Shown here: piece after piece, positions 45,883 to 52,499 of the stretch
How the letters are laid out: the number at the start of each line of letters is the position of its first letter
Position numbering within the stretch: the stretch's first letter is position 1
DNA from: CAYTWW01 sp043801855
GTDB lineage: Archaea > Nanobdellota > Nanobdellia > Woesearchaeales > GW2011-AR15
Reading direction: 5' to 3'
DNA length: 64,000 nt
Assembly: GCA_043801855.1 (NCBI GenBank)
Contig: JAZDLQ010000017.1
Coordinates: forward strand, 62,001 to 126,000
Program-made: the position numbers and the translations under genes
Notes under the pieces: generated by a model
The model's database searches: none
The model's input: only the letters and a program-made list of their open reading frames with translations
Told to the model about the DNA's origin: nothing

Positions 45883-46353
45883 TTAGTTTCCGGATGAAGC
45901 TCCAAGTTTGATTATATTATTTACTACATTATCTTTAATGTTTTCAAATTTTAACAATATCTCATCAGATAATTTGTTATAAAAAGGCTTTGTATCTTTT
46001 ACATTAATTCCTATAAGGAATACTCCCTTAATATTCGGCTTGTATGCTTTTATTAGCTGTGCAGTTTCTTCAACACCAAAGTCGTGGATTGAGCCAATAT
46101 TCATACTTGATTTTAGGTTTTCTGCTCTTATTACTTTAACAGTTCCTATTTTGCCTTTTTCTTTCATTGAGTCTACTATAATGACTGTATCGTTATCTTC
46201 GATATAAGAAATTATGTCAAATCCAAGAACACCTGCTTCCAAAAGTTCAAATCCAGTAAGCCGCTCGTCTTTTTCAAGCTCCGAATATAGCTTAGGCCCA
46301 ATGCCATCATCTCCTCCAAAAGTGTTACCGACAAAAAAGACCTTAACAACCAT
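45883..46353 (-). CDS. [NiFe]-hydrogenase maturation endopeptidase (HycI/HyaD family)
   Basis: It removes the C-terminal peptide of the large subunit after nickel insertion. FVGNTFGGDDGIGPKLY is the N-terminal family motif with the metal-binding acidic residue, LGFDIISYIEDNDTVIIVDSM gives the second, and SIHDFG supplies the His ligand. It has 156 residues. It is the first gene of the hyp part: a TATA-like GCTTATTTAAGC on the minus strand (46377-46388) lies about 29 bases before the ATG, so the message may be nearly leaderless. The next gene, hypC, follows after one base. Confidence 0.9.
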   Translation of the reverse strand: MVVKVFFVGNTFGGDDGIGPKLYSELEKDERLTGFELLEAGVLGFDIISYIEDNDTVIIVDSMKEKGKIGTVKVIRAENLKSSMNIGSIHDFGVEETAQLIKAYKPNIKGVFLIGINVKDTKPFYNKLSDEILLKFENIKDNVVNNIIKLGASSGN

Positions 46354-46376
46354 ACTAAACCCAAAAAGGAATTAAT

Positions 46377-46388
46377 GCTTAAATAAGC
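46377..46388 (-). promoter_or_regulatory. TATA-like promoter for the protease-hyp series
   Basis: GCTTATTTAAGC on the minus strand is centred about 29 bases before the protease ATG, the spacing of an archaeal TATA box for a leaderless transcript. It lies in an 83-base gap between the CheC-like and protease genes. Confidence 0.45.
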
Positions 46389-46436
46389 TTTGTTTTTAAG
46401 GAGTTAAAAAGCGCGCCAATAATTAATGCATAACTG

Positions 46437-47063
46437 CTAATTGCCAAGAGCTTTGCTTATCGCTTTTTTAAATCTGTCAAGAGATTTAAGCCCAAAAATT
46501 ATTGCAAACTCTCCAACCAAAGAATATTTTTTTACATTGAACTTGGTCTGGAGTATAAGCATATCTTCTGAAGCATAAGGAGAAATTCCTTTAGCAAGAA
46601 ACCTAAAGACAAGCTCTTTTTTATTAATCTGCACAAGCGGATCTGTTTGGATAAAGTTCATATTTAAGAAAGTTCCAAGCGCATTAATATAAGACTCAGA
46701 TAAGCTAATCCCTATAGCCTTAAATTTTTCTTCGCATTCAAGCGTAATTGTTTTTGTTGTGCCTATTGGGTTTTTTTCAATTAAATCAAGCAGCACAGTT
46801 GAAAATTTTCTGTCAAATACTGTAATTATGCTTCCGAGAGCATCACCTTTCACTCTGAGAAAAACAGAAACAACAGGATCGTTACTCTGCTGCTTGTATT
46901 CATTGACAAGGTTTTTAGAGTCAATTATTTTTATTTCGGTTAAGTTCATTTCGACCTTTTCATTGACCATCTGAGACAATCTTATTGCTGCGTTGCCTGA
47001 GCCGATATTTCCTACTTCTTTCATTGCATCAATTTCAAAATCACTTAGCTTATTTTGGTCCAT
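46437..47063 (-). CDS. CheC-like protein in the hydrogenase region, second active site degenerate
   Basis: CheC proteins dephosphorylate CheY-P and bind CheD. The first motif, AMKEVGNIGSGNAA (residues about 14-27), keeps the Glu and Asn of the active site. The second, FKAIGISLSESYINAL, has Ala and Ile where Glu and Asn are expected. Thus only one phosphatase site is likely. It has 208 residues. It starts directly after the DUF835-like gene (stop and start adjacent) and lies between the hydrogenase large-subunit gene and the maturation genes, far from the main chemosensory operon. A signalling link to hydrogenase is inferred; binding a partner rather than catalysis may be its role. Confidence 0.85.
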   Translation of the reverse strand: MDQNKLSDFEIDAMKEVGNIGSGNAAIRLSQMVNEKVEMNLTEIKIIDSKNLVNEYKQQSNDPVVSVFLRVKGDALGSIITVFDRKFSTVLLDLIEKNPIGTTKTITLECEEKFKAIGISLSESYINALGTFLNMNFIQTDPLVQINKKELVFRFLAKGISPYASEDMLILQTKFNVKKYSLVGEFAIIFGLKSLDRFKKAISKALGN

Positions 47064-47606
47064 TTATTCACTCCATGTTTTCATTTCATCTGCAATTTTT
47101 GATATTTCGGAAACCAGCAGCAGGTTTTCACTTCCTGTAAATACAATTACAGAGAACTTTTTTTTCTGGCTTTCGGTTTTAAGATATAACAGTGATTTCA
47201 CTATTTTCTCAATAGAATTATAATATAATGCAATATCAATAATATCTATTGCAACAAAGCTTGGGCTGTATTTCAAAAAGATAGAATCAAGGCTTTCAAT
47301 TATTCCGTCAAGGTCATTTGGATTCATAAGGTAGAATATGCTATCATCATCAGGCATTTCATCAGCTCTCACACAAACAGCGTCAATAAATGCAAGATTT
47401 GATGTGTCAATGCCTTTTGAGGCTATTTTTTTTTTATCATTAAAAGATGGATTTCGAAAGTTAATTATCACACCGCTTGAAACTTTGCTAATAGCAGAAA
47501 TCAGGCTTAAGTAACAATTAGTAAGCTGCGAAGGTTTTGCTTTCACTAAATAAAAACCAGGTGTTTCAGTGATATTTTTTATTAATTTATCCTCAAAACT
47601 TGTCAT
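47064..47606 (-). CDS. DUF835-like protein, paralog 2, in the hydrogenase region
   Basis: A 180-residue soluble protein with the layout of the products of 409-936 and 63252-63788: GFYLVKAKPSQ, SSGVIINFRNPS, LAFIDAV, IFYLMNPNDLDGIIESLDSI, FVAIDIIDIALYY, then KFSVIVFTGS. No Walker A motif is seen. I infer a RecA/KaiC-like fold without nucleotide binding. It is cotranscribed with the CheC-like gene that follows directly. It has its own TATA-like box (47631-47640), so this pair can be expressed apart from the hydrogenase subunits. The function is unknown. Confidence 0.6.
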   Translation of the reverse strand: MTSFEDKLIKNITETPGFYLVKAKPSQLTNCYLSLISAISKVSSGVIINFRNPSFNDKKKIASKGIDTSNLAFIDAVCVRADEMPDDDSIFYLMNPNDLDGIIESLDSIFLKYSPSFVAIDIIDIALYYNSIEKIVKSLLYLKTESQKKKFSVIVFTGSENLLLVSEISKIADEMKTWSE

Positions 47607-47630
47607 TGCGTTATTTCTATTTATTTGTTA

Positions 47631-47640
47631 CTATATAAAT
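47631..47640 (-). promoter_or_regulatory. TATA box for the DUF835-like/CheC-like pair
   Basis: ATTTATATAG on the minus strand is centred about 30 bases before the ATG at 47606, fitting an archaeal promoter with a very short leader. Confidence 0.5.
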
Positions 47641-47677
47641 ATTTTGACTTTAAAAATTTGTTTAATAAGATAATAAG

Positions 47678-47706
47678 AATTTGATAAAAAAATAAAAAAT
47701 ATTTTT
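47678..47706 (-). terminator. Poly-T stretch after the large-subunit gene
   Basis: On the minus strand the large-subunit stop is followed by AAAAAAATATTTTTTATTTTTTTATC. Long T runs terminate archaeal transcription, so this may separate the hydrogenase transcript from the downstream pair. Confidence 0.4.
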
Positions 47707-49218
47707 TTATTGCGTAGGCTCAATTACTATTTGCTTTCCCTTGTTTTTTCCAACAGAATGGATTGAGCAGGAAATGCACGGGTCAAATCCTCTTACTATG
47801 TGCGCAGCTTCAAGAATGCTGTCGCTTTTGCTTAATTTAGTTCCAATTAGCGCAGCTTCAATTGCAGAGTGATGCCCTTTTGAATCAATAGGAGACGCAT
47901 TCCATGTTGTTGGGGTGATTATCTGGTATGATGTGACTTTGGAATCTTTGATATTGATCCAGTGACTAACCGCTCCCCTTGGGGCTTCAGCTAGTCCAAC
48001 TCCAGAGCCATTTTTCACTTCTTCAAATGGGTAATAGAATGGCTTTTGAAGATCAATCTCAGAAACCCACTCAATTAATTTTGGCATGATTAATAAGATT
48101 TCATGCAGCCTGGCAATAGTTCTTGTGAATGTGTTTATCCCAAATGCGCCAACAAGGTCTTTTATTAACGGATCTTCATTAACAATCTGCCTTGCAAGAG
48201 GGCCGCATTCTACTGCGTGACCAAAATACCTGGGTGTTTTTATCCATGAATAAGCTCCATTTTTCTTAGGATGCGGTTTTGTCTTTCCGTTTAATGGATG
48301 TCTCCATTCATTTTCTGATTCATAGTACGATGAAGCCGTATCTTCAAAAATTAATTTGCTGTCAACTGGATGAAATATTCCTCCTTCGACATATCCTGGC
48401 TTAAAAAGATAGCTTCCGTTGCTGTTTTTGCCATATCCGAATGAAAGGAAATTATTAGGTGATCCTTCTCCATATTTATGAAGGCCGATGTCCTGTGCAT
48501 ACCTAATAAATACTCCAACATCAGAATCAGCAAAAGCTTTATTTTCCATAAGCTTTAGGAGGTCTTTAACTGTTTTTACTTTTTGCCAGTCTTCAATTGT
48601 TACTCCTCCCAGAATTTCCTGCTCGATAAATGCCTTTACTTCTTTAAGCATAGTATCTGTTTTTATCAGTTCGATGAATTTAGGTATGCTGCATACTCCA
48701 CCTGGAACTGCATGCATTGGATGAGGGAATTTTCCGCCAAATGTTGCAACAACGCTGTGCAGAGGAATTCTTGCCTTGACTAAAACATCTTTTAAGTGAG
48801 GGCTTTTTAGCGGGTCAAATCTTTTTAAGACTTCTTTATACAATGGCTGGTTTTTATAAGCATCATTGACTAAATCAGGGCCCCACATAAAATAAAAATG
48901 TGTTGCATGGCTTACGCATATATTTGATCCAAGAACAACATCTCTGACAAGCTGCGCATTTCTTGGAATCTTAAAATTTGCTGCAGCTTCAATTGCAATA
49001 GCGCCTGCTGTTCCGTGCGAAACAGGGCATACTCCGCATGTTCTTTGAGACATTCTCATGGCGTCAAATGGCTTTTGGCCGATAAAAATATTTTCAAATC
49101 CTCTATATACAAAGCCAAGAGATTTTGCATTAGTAATTACGTTTTTGTCATCAACGCTTATTTCAATAGCCATGTCTCCTTCAATTCTGTTTAATGGGTC
49201 AATTGTTAATTTTTTCAT
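47707..49218 (-). CDS. [NiFe] hydrogenase large (catalytic) subunit
   Basis: It splits or makes H2 at the NiFe centre. The N-terminal ligand motif is RTCGVCPVSHG (Cys61, Cys64, His68) and the C-terminal motif is DPCISCSIH (Cys481, Cys484, His487). The 16 residues after His487 form the cleavable tail expected for the nearby protease. DPLNRIEGD at the start and GLAEAPRGAVSHWI are typical of uptake-type enzymes. It has 503 residues. Its ATG overlaps the small-subunit stop (ATGA), a mark of translational coupling. It most resembles soluble group 1/2-type enzymes; exact class not provable here. No gene for a flavin or ferredoxin partner is nearby. Confidence 0.96.
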   Translation of the reverse strand: MKKLTIDPLNRIEGDMAIEISVDDKNVITNAKSLGFVYRGFENIFIGQKPFDAMRMSQRTCGVCPVSHGTAGAIAIEAAANFKIPRNAQLVRDVVLGSNICVSHATHFYFMWGPDLVNDAYKNQPLYKEVLKRFDPLKSPHLKDVLVKARIPLHSVVATFGGKFPHPMHAVPGGVCSIPKFIELIKTDTMLKEVKAFIEQEILGGVTIEDWQKVKTVKDLLKLMENKAFADSDVGVFIRYAQDIGLHKYGEGSPNNFLSFGYGKNSNGSYLFKPGYVEGGIFHPVDSKLIFEDTASSYYESENEWRHPLNGKTKPHPKKNGAYSWIKTPRYFGHAVECGPLARQIVNEDPLIKDLVGAFGINTFTRTIARLHEILLIMPKLIEWVSEIDLQKPFYYPFEEVKNGSGVGLAEAPRGAVSHWINIKDSKVTSYQIITPTTWNASPIDSKGHHSAIEAALIGTKLSKSDSILEAAHIVRGFDPCISCSIHSVGKNKGKQIVIEPTQ

Positions 49219-50108
49219 TGTGAGTCACCTCCGTAGAGGACTTTTTTCTTCGCTTTAACCATGTCTTCAACTTCCTTTGGAAGGCTTAGTGTTTCCTCAC
49301 TAAATGGTGTCATTGTCACTGGAAACCCAGGGTCACAGCAGCCAATGCATGGAGCGCCTGATCTTGTACAGGATGAAACACCGTTCCATAATCGTACATT
49401 GCAGTCTGCGTTTGTTGTTCTGCCTTTGCATCCAAGAGTTGCTGCGTAGCATCCAACTTCAGTATAATTCTTTGCCCAAAGTCCTCTTTCATGGAATTCG
49501 CAGTGCTTGCATCCTCTATGGACTTTCTCCTCAAAATAATCTTTTGGCCTGTTGTATTCATCAAGAACTACTGGCCTTCCAAGCCTAAACGACTGGATTG
49601 TATTAATGACCCAGTCAGGATGAGTTGGGCACCCAGGAATATTTATTACTGGAAACCCAAGGCCTGAAATATAATCTTTTCCAAGAAAGCCACCCTTTGT
49701 ATGACCATGAAACTGCAGGCCAGTTGCTCCTGATTCATTAGGCGGAGCAGCAGGGATTCCTCCGAATGCTGCGCAGGTTCCGACTGCAATAGTTAAGTTT
49801 GATTTTGAAGCAAAATTTTTTACCATATTTTTAACGTCTTCTCCTCCGAAAAAATCTCCAAACCCTTCTTTCATAGGAACACTTCCCTCAAATACAAATA
49901 AGTCAATCCTTATTTTTCCACCTAAACAGTCATTAAACAATTTTTTTGCTTCTGCTCCAAAAACAGGGCTAATTGTTGGGTGATACAATAAATTAATATT
50001 ATTTCTCTTAAGAAAAGTCAGGAAATCCGGTCTCTCTGCGTCAAATACAGACATTGAATCTCCGTCGCATGTCTGACCCTGCATCCAAATAAGATTTAGC
50101 TCTTGCAT
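49215..50108 (-). CDS. [NiFe] hydrogenase small (FeS) subunit with Cys-to-Asp change at the proximal cluster
   Basis: It carries electrons from the NiFe site through iron-sulfur clusters. The protein starts MQELNLIWMQGQTCDGDSMS with no twin-arginine signal, so it should be cytosolic. The proximal-cluster CxxC motif reads C14-D-G-D17: the second Cys is Asp. An Asp ligand at the proximal cluster is known in the actinobacterial-type hydrogenase of Ralstonia. Other features: GTCAAFGGIPA, INIPGCPTHPDW, a distal-cluster region (HRGCKHCEF), and a medial-cluster region (CTRSGAPCIGCCDPGFP). There is no C-terminal membrane helix. It has 297 residues and a GAGGTG binding site before the ATG at 50108. 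It is the first gene of the hydrogenase pair. Confidence 0.95.
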   Translation of the reverse strand: MQELNLIWMQGQTCDGDSMSVFDAERPDFLTFLKRNNINLLYHPTISPVFGAEAKKLFNDCLGGKIRIDLFVFEGSVPMKEGFGDFFGGEDVKNMVKNFASKSNLTIAVGTCAAFGGIPAAPPNESGATGLQFHGHTKGGFLGKDYISGLGFPVINIPGCPTHPDWVINTIQSFRLGRPVVLDEYNRPKDYFEEKVHRGCKHCEFHERGLWAKNYTEVGCYAATLGCKGRTTNADCNVRLWNGVSSCTRSGAPCIGCCDPGFPVTMTPFSEETLSLPKEVEDMVKAKKKVLYGGDSQ

Positions 50109-50254
50109 TAAACTCCACCTCTTTTAAGCTCTCTATTTTTATTTAAAATATTTAGTTTATTTAAATAAAATATTAACTCTAAATAATTATTATCAATTAA
50201 GTATATAAATATTTAGTTAAGTATATAAATATTAACTACACAATTATGTAGTTT
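50109..50254. promoter_or_regulatory. Divergent hydrogenase/HxlR-like promoter region
   Basis: TTTATTTAAATAAA (50156-50169) is a perfect 14-base palindrome just upstream of an A/T-rich TATA candidate for the small-subunit gene (minus strand, about 50137-50150). On the other side, TTAAGTATATAAATATT occurs twice, at 50197-50213 and 50217-50233, exactly 20 bases apart. The second copy contains the TATA box, about 28 bases before the regulator ATG, consistent with a leaderless message. The repeats are candidate binding sites for the regulator. Confidence 0.55.
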
Positions 50255-50611
50255 ATGAAAAAATGTGAATTTAGAAAAATGCTATTATTTCTTGGAAAAA
50301 AATATAGTCTTACTTTATTATATGTTATGTCTGATGAGCCAATAAGATATAATCAGCTTTTTTCGCTCTTTAAGTCAAATATCAATCCTACATTACTATC
50401 CAGGCGCCTCAAAACTATGCAAGAGCTCAGATTAATAAAAAGGATAATTGTTGATAACACTGTTTTTTATGTCCAGACAAAAAATGCAAAAAGTCTAAAA
50501 AACACGCTTGATTTGCTAAAGAAATTAATGGCACAAGAAAACTATTTTGTGCCTGCAATATGCCGAAACGTAAATAGCAGATGCACTTGCGATTTACTAA
50601 AAAAAGCCTGA
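50255..50611 (+). CDS. HxlR-like winged-helix regulator, divergent from the hydrogenase
   Basis: A 118-residue winged-helix protein: CEFRKMLLFLGKKYSLTLLYVM, then PIRYNQLFSLF, the recognition helix NPTLLSRRLKTMQELRLIKR, and a wing. This order matches HxlR/MarR-type regulators. The C-terminus has Cys residues (ICRNVNSRCTCDLL) that could sense redox or metal. The gene faces the hydrogenase small subunit across a 146-base shared control region with repeats, so it is the best candidate for hydrogenase control and self-control. No ribosome-binding site is visible; the TATA spacing suggests a leaderless message. Confidence 0.75.
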   Translation: MKKCEFRKMLLFLGKKYSLTLLYVMSDEPIRYNQLFSLFKSNINPTLLSRRLKTMQELRLIKRIIVDNTVFYVQTKNAKSLKNTLDLLKKLMAQENYFVPAICRNVNSRCTCDLLKKA

Positions 50612-50742
50612 GCACCATTTTTTACAGATTTAGTTTTTCTAACCTTTTTTCCTATTTTATCATCTATCTTTTTTAAACTCTTACTACTTTAAAGTGCTAC
50701 AATATAAATATAAACTCTTTGTGAATATTTAATTTTGTATAT

Positions 50743-50798
50743 TTATTCGAAGTAGTATATTATTCGAAGTAGTATATTATTGAGTTGTATATTATTGG
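50743..50798 (+). repeat. Tandem 17-base repeats upstream of the small Cys protein
   Basis: TTATTCGAAGTAGTATA is repeated exactly at 50743-50759 and 50760-50776, followed by a shorter degenerate copy (TTATTGAGTTGTATA, 50777-50791) and a partial fourth. The array ends at the ribosome-binding site (GGAAGGTGA). It could be a cooperative operator or an mRNA leader element. There is no spacer between units, so it is not a CRISPR. Confidence 0.7.
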
Positions 50799-50809
50799 AA
50801 GGTGATTAT

Positions 50810-50974
50810 ATGTCAAAGAAAGAGAAATGCAAAGAGTTAATGACAAAATTCTTTGGCCCTGCCTCTGCTGCGCTGGTTGATACAATGAGTGAAGAAGAAT
50901 GTGTTGCTAAATGCAAGGCAAAAGTCTTAGGTTTTTTAGGTGCAGAAAAAGCAAAGGAGTTTGATAGTATCTGA
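50810..50974 (+). CDS. Small 54-residue Cys-containing protein
   Basis: It starts at the ATG at 50810 behind GGAAGGTGA; a longer frame from a TTG at 50780 runs through the repeat array and is rejected. The protein (MSKKEKCKELMTKFFGPASA and onward) is helical and charged, with Cys7, Cys31 and Cys35 (EEECVAKCK). I do not recognise a named family. Two Cys spaced by three, with a third near the N-terminus, may bind metal or sense redox. It precedes the receptor-like gene by 50 bases and may be cotranscribed with it. A possible TATA (TTTTGTATATTT near 50733-50744) lies upstream. Confidence 0.65.
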   Translation: MSKKEKCKELMTKFFGPASAALVDTMSEEECVAKCKAKVLGFLGAEKAKEFDSI

Positions 50975-51024
50975 TTAAATAAACAATTAATTAAAAAACT
51001 ACAAAAAAAAGAGGTGGGGACTAA

Positions 51025-52416
51025 ATGAAAATTAGGGATTTAATATTCACGATGTTTATTGTAAGTATAATTGTTAATTCTGCTATTATTGTTGCTTTTG
51101 CGTCAGGCAAAGTCAACCAGATTAGTGAAGTAACTTCTAAATCCAGTTCAGATACTTTAAAAAATAACGCAGCAAAAAGCTTAATTGATACGGCAATTGG
51201 ACTTAAGGATTCGCTGGACAGCCAATTAACAAACCATTACACTCTTGTAAAAACATGGGCAAGCAACCCTCTATTACAGCAGACTTCAAAAGAAGCGCAA
51301 AAATACTCAAAAGAAGCACTTTATGAGATGTGGAGCGCGCAAAGCACAAGAGTATATGATGAAGGAGAGGCTACAGGAGACGGAAATCCTGACAATGATT
51401 TAAGTTCAACAGCATCAAAGTATTTAATAACACTTTCTACAATGACTGGAGTTTACCCTGAAATATTCACAACAGATAATAGAGGCTATGCTATTGCAGC
51501 TAATGTTGCAACAGGTGATTTTGATCAGGGGCCAGATGACTGGAGAGTTTTTTTAAATGAAGCCGGACAACCTTATTTTAAGCAAAATAAACCTGGAGTT
51601 GACCAGGAGCCATGGTATTATGCAGCAAATCAGGCAGTTGACGGGTTCTATATAAGCAAAACTATTTATGATGAAAGCTCTGGTACTTGGGGATTGGAAT
51701 TAGTCAGCCAGATGAGAGATCCTACTAGTTTGGAATACCTTGGCCAGATAAAAGCAGTTTTTGATTTTAGCAAGTTTGTAGGCCAGCTTGTTAATGTAGA
51801 GGATCTTGCTGTTGATGAAATCCAGGTAATTGATGCAAGCGGCAAGGTAATTGCTGATTCAGACGGCAAAGCAGTATCAGGAGATCTTGCAACAATAGAT
51901 TCAGCTTTTATGAGCGAGATTAACAAAGGTAAAAATTCAGGCTACGTTGCCAGAGTAGATGAAGAAGGAAATAAAGTAATAACTGCTTATGCAAGGTCAA
52001 ATGATAAAAATAAATATGTTGTTGCAGTATCTAAAAGAGAAAGTGATATTGATATGCCTATTAATAGTTTTGTTGACGGTTTGACCGGAAACATTAAAAA
52101 AGTTGGCAGTGAGTTGCAGATGAATATAATAATAATTGCAGCAGTTGTTGGTCTTCTTACGCTATTAGTTGCATTTGTTGTAATAAATGCGCAAATAGTA
52201 GATCCTGTAAACAGGCTTTCAGAAGTAGCAGATAAATTAACAGATGGCGACTTTTCAGTAAGCATGCCGGAAATAAAAACCAGAAATGAGATTCAGAAAT
52301 TCTCTGCGTTGACTGCGTTGTTAGTTTCGATTATTAAACAGGGCAGAGAAGGCAAGAAAGAAGAGCATAAAGAAGAGAAAAAAGAAGAACATAAAGAAGA
52401 GCATAAAAAGAAATAA
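51025..52416 (+). CDS. dCache-HAMP receptor lacking a signalling domain
   Basis: A 463-residue membrane protein. An N-terminal membrane helix (TMFIVSIIVNSAIIVAFA, about residues 9-26) leads to a long extracellular double-Cache-like domain (AKSLIDTAIGLKDSLDSQLT, IFTTDNRGYAIAAN, GIYSKTIYDE-like segments). A second membrane helix (IIIIAAVVGLLTLLVAFVVI, near 371-390) and a HAMP domain (VDPVNRLSEVADKLTDGDFS) follow. Instead of a methyl-accepting domain it ends in a Lys/Glu/His tail (KKEEHKEEKKEEHKEEHKKK). GAGGTG precedes the ATG. It lies directly before a full receptor gene. It could modulate that receptor, or bind metal through its His-rich tail; both are inferences. Confidence 0.8.
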   Translation: MKIRDLIFTMFIVSIIVNSAIIVAFASGKVNQISEVTSKSSSDTLKNNAAKSLIDTAIGLKDSLDSQLTNHYTLVKTWASNPLLQQTSKEAQKYSKEALYEMWSAQSTRVYDEGEATGDGNPDNDLSSTASKYLITLSTMTGVYPEIFTTDNRGYAIAANVATGDFDQGPDDWRVFLNEAGQPYFKQNKPGVDQEPWYYAANQAVDGFYISKTIYDESSGTWGLELVSQMRDPTSLEYLGQIKAVFDFSKFVGQLVNVEDLAVDEIQVIDASGKVIADSDGKAVSGDLATIDSAFMSEINKGKNSGYVARVDEEGNKVITAYARSNDKNKYVVAVSKRESDIDMPINSFVDGLTGNIKKVGSELQMNIIIIAAVVGLLTLLVAFVVINAQIVDPVNRLSEVADKLTDGDFSVSMPEIKTRNEIQKFSALTALLVSIIKQGREGKKEEHKEEKKEEHKEEHKKK

Positions 52417-52450
52417 TTAACACTAATTTTTTCTTTTTTTCTTTCGATAC

Positions 52451-52460
52451 ATTTATATAC
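52451..52460 (+). promoter_or_regulatory. TATA box for the receptor-cheW genes
   Basis: ATTTATATAC is followed at about 27 bases by a likely start region and then the GAGGTG ribosome-binding site at 52488-52493. It separates the full receptor from the truncated-type receptor upstream. Confidence 0.55.
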
Positions 52461-52499
52461 TTGCTTCTCAGTTAATTTTATAAAAAAGAGGTGTGGGAT

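Noticed and set aside
45882..45905. Longer HypC start at 45905
   Set aside because: It would bury the essential second-position Cys, and the extra codons lie in the maturation protease gene.
49215..50108. Exported (periplasmic-type) hydrogenase
   Set aside because: The small subunit begins directly with the cluster domain, with no twin-arginine signal and no C-terminal membrane helix.
50743..50798. Possible CRISPR-like repeat
   Set aside because: The copies are directly adjacent without spacers and only two are exact, and no cas genes are present.
52491..52499. GTG start for the chemoreceptor
   Set aside because: The GTG is part of the GAGGTG ribosome-binding site of the ATG at 52500.
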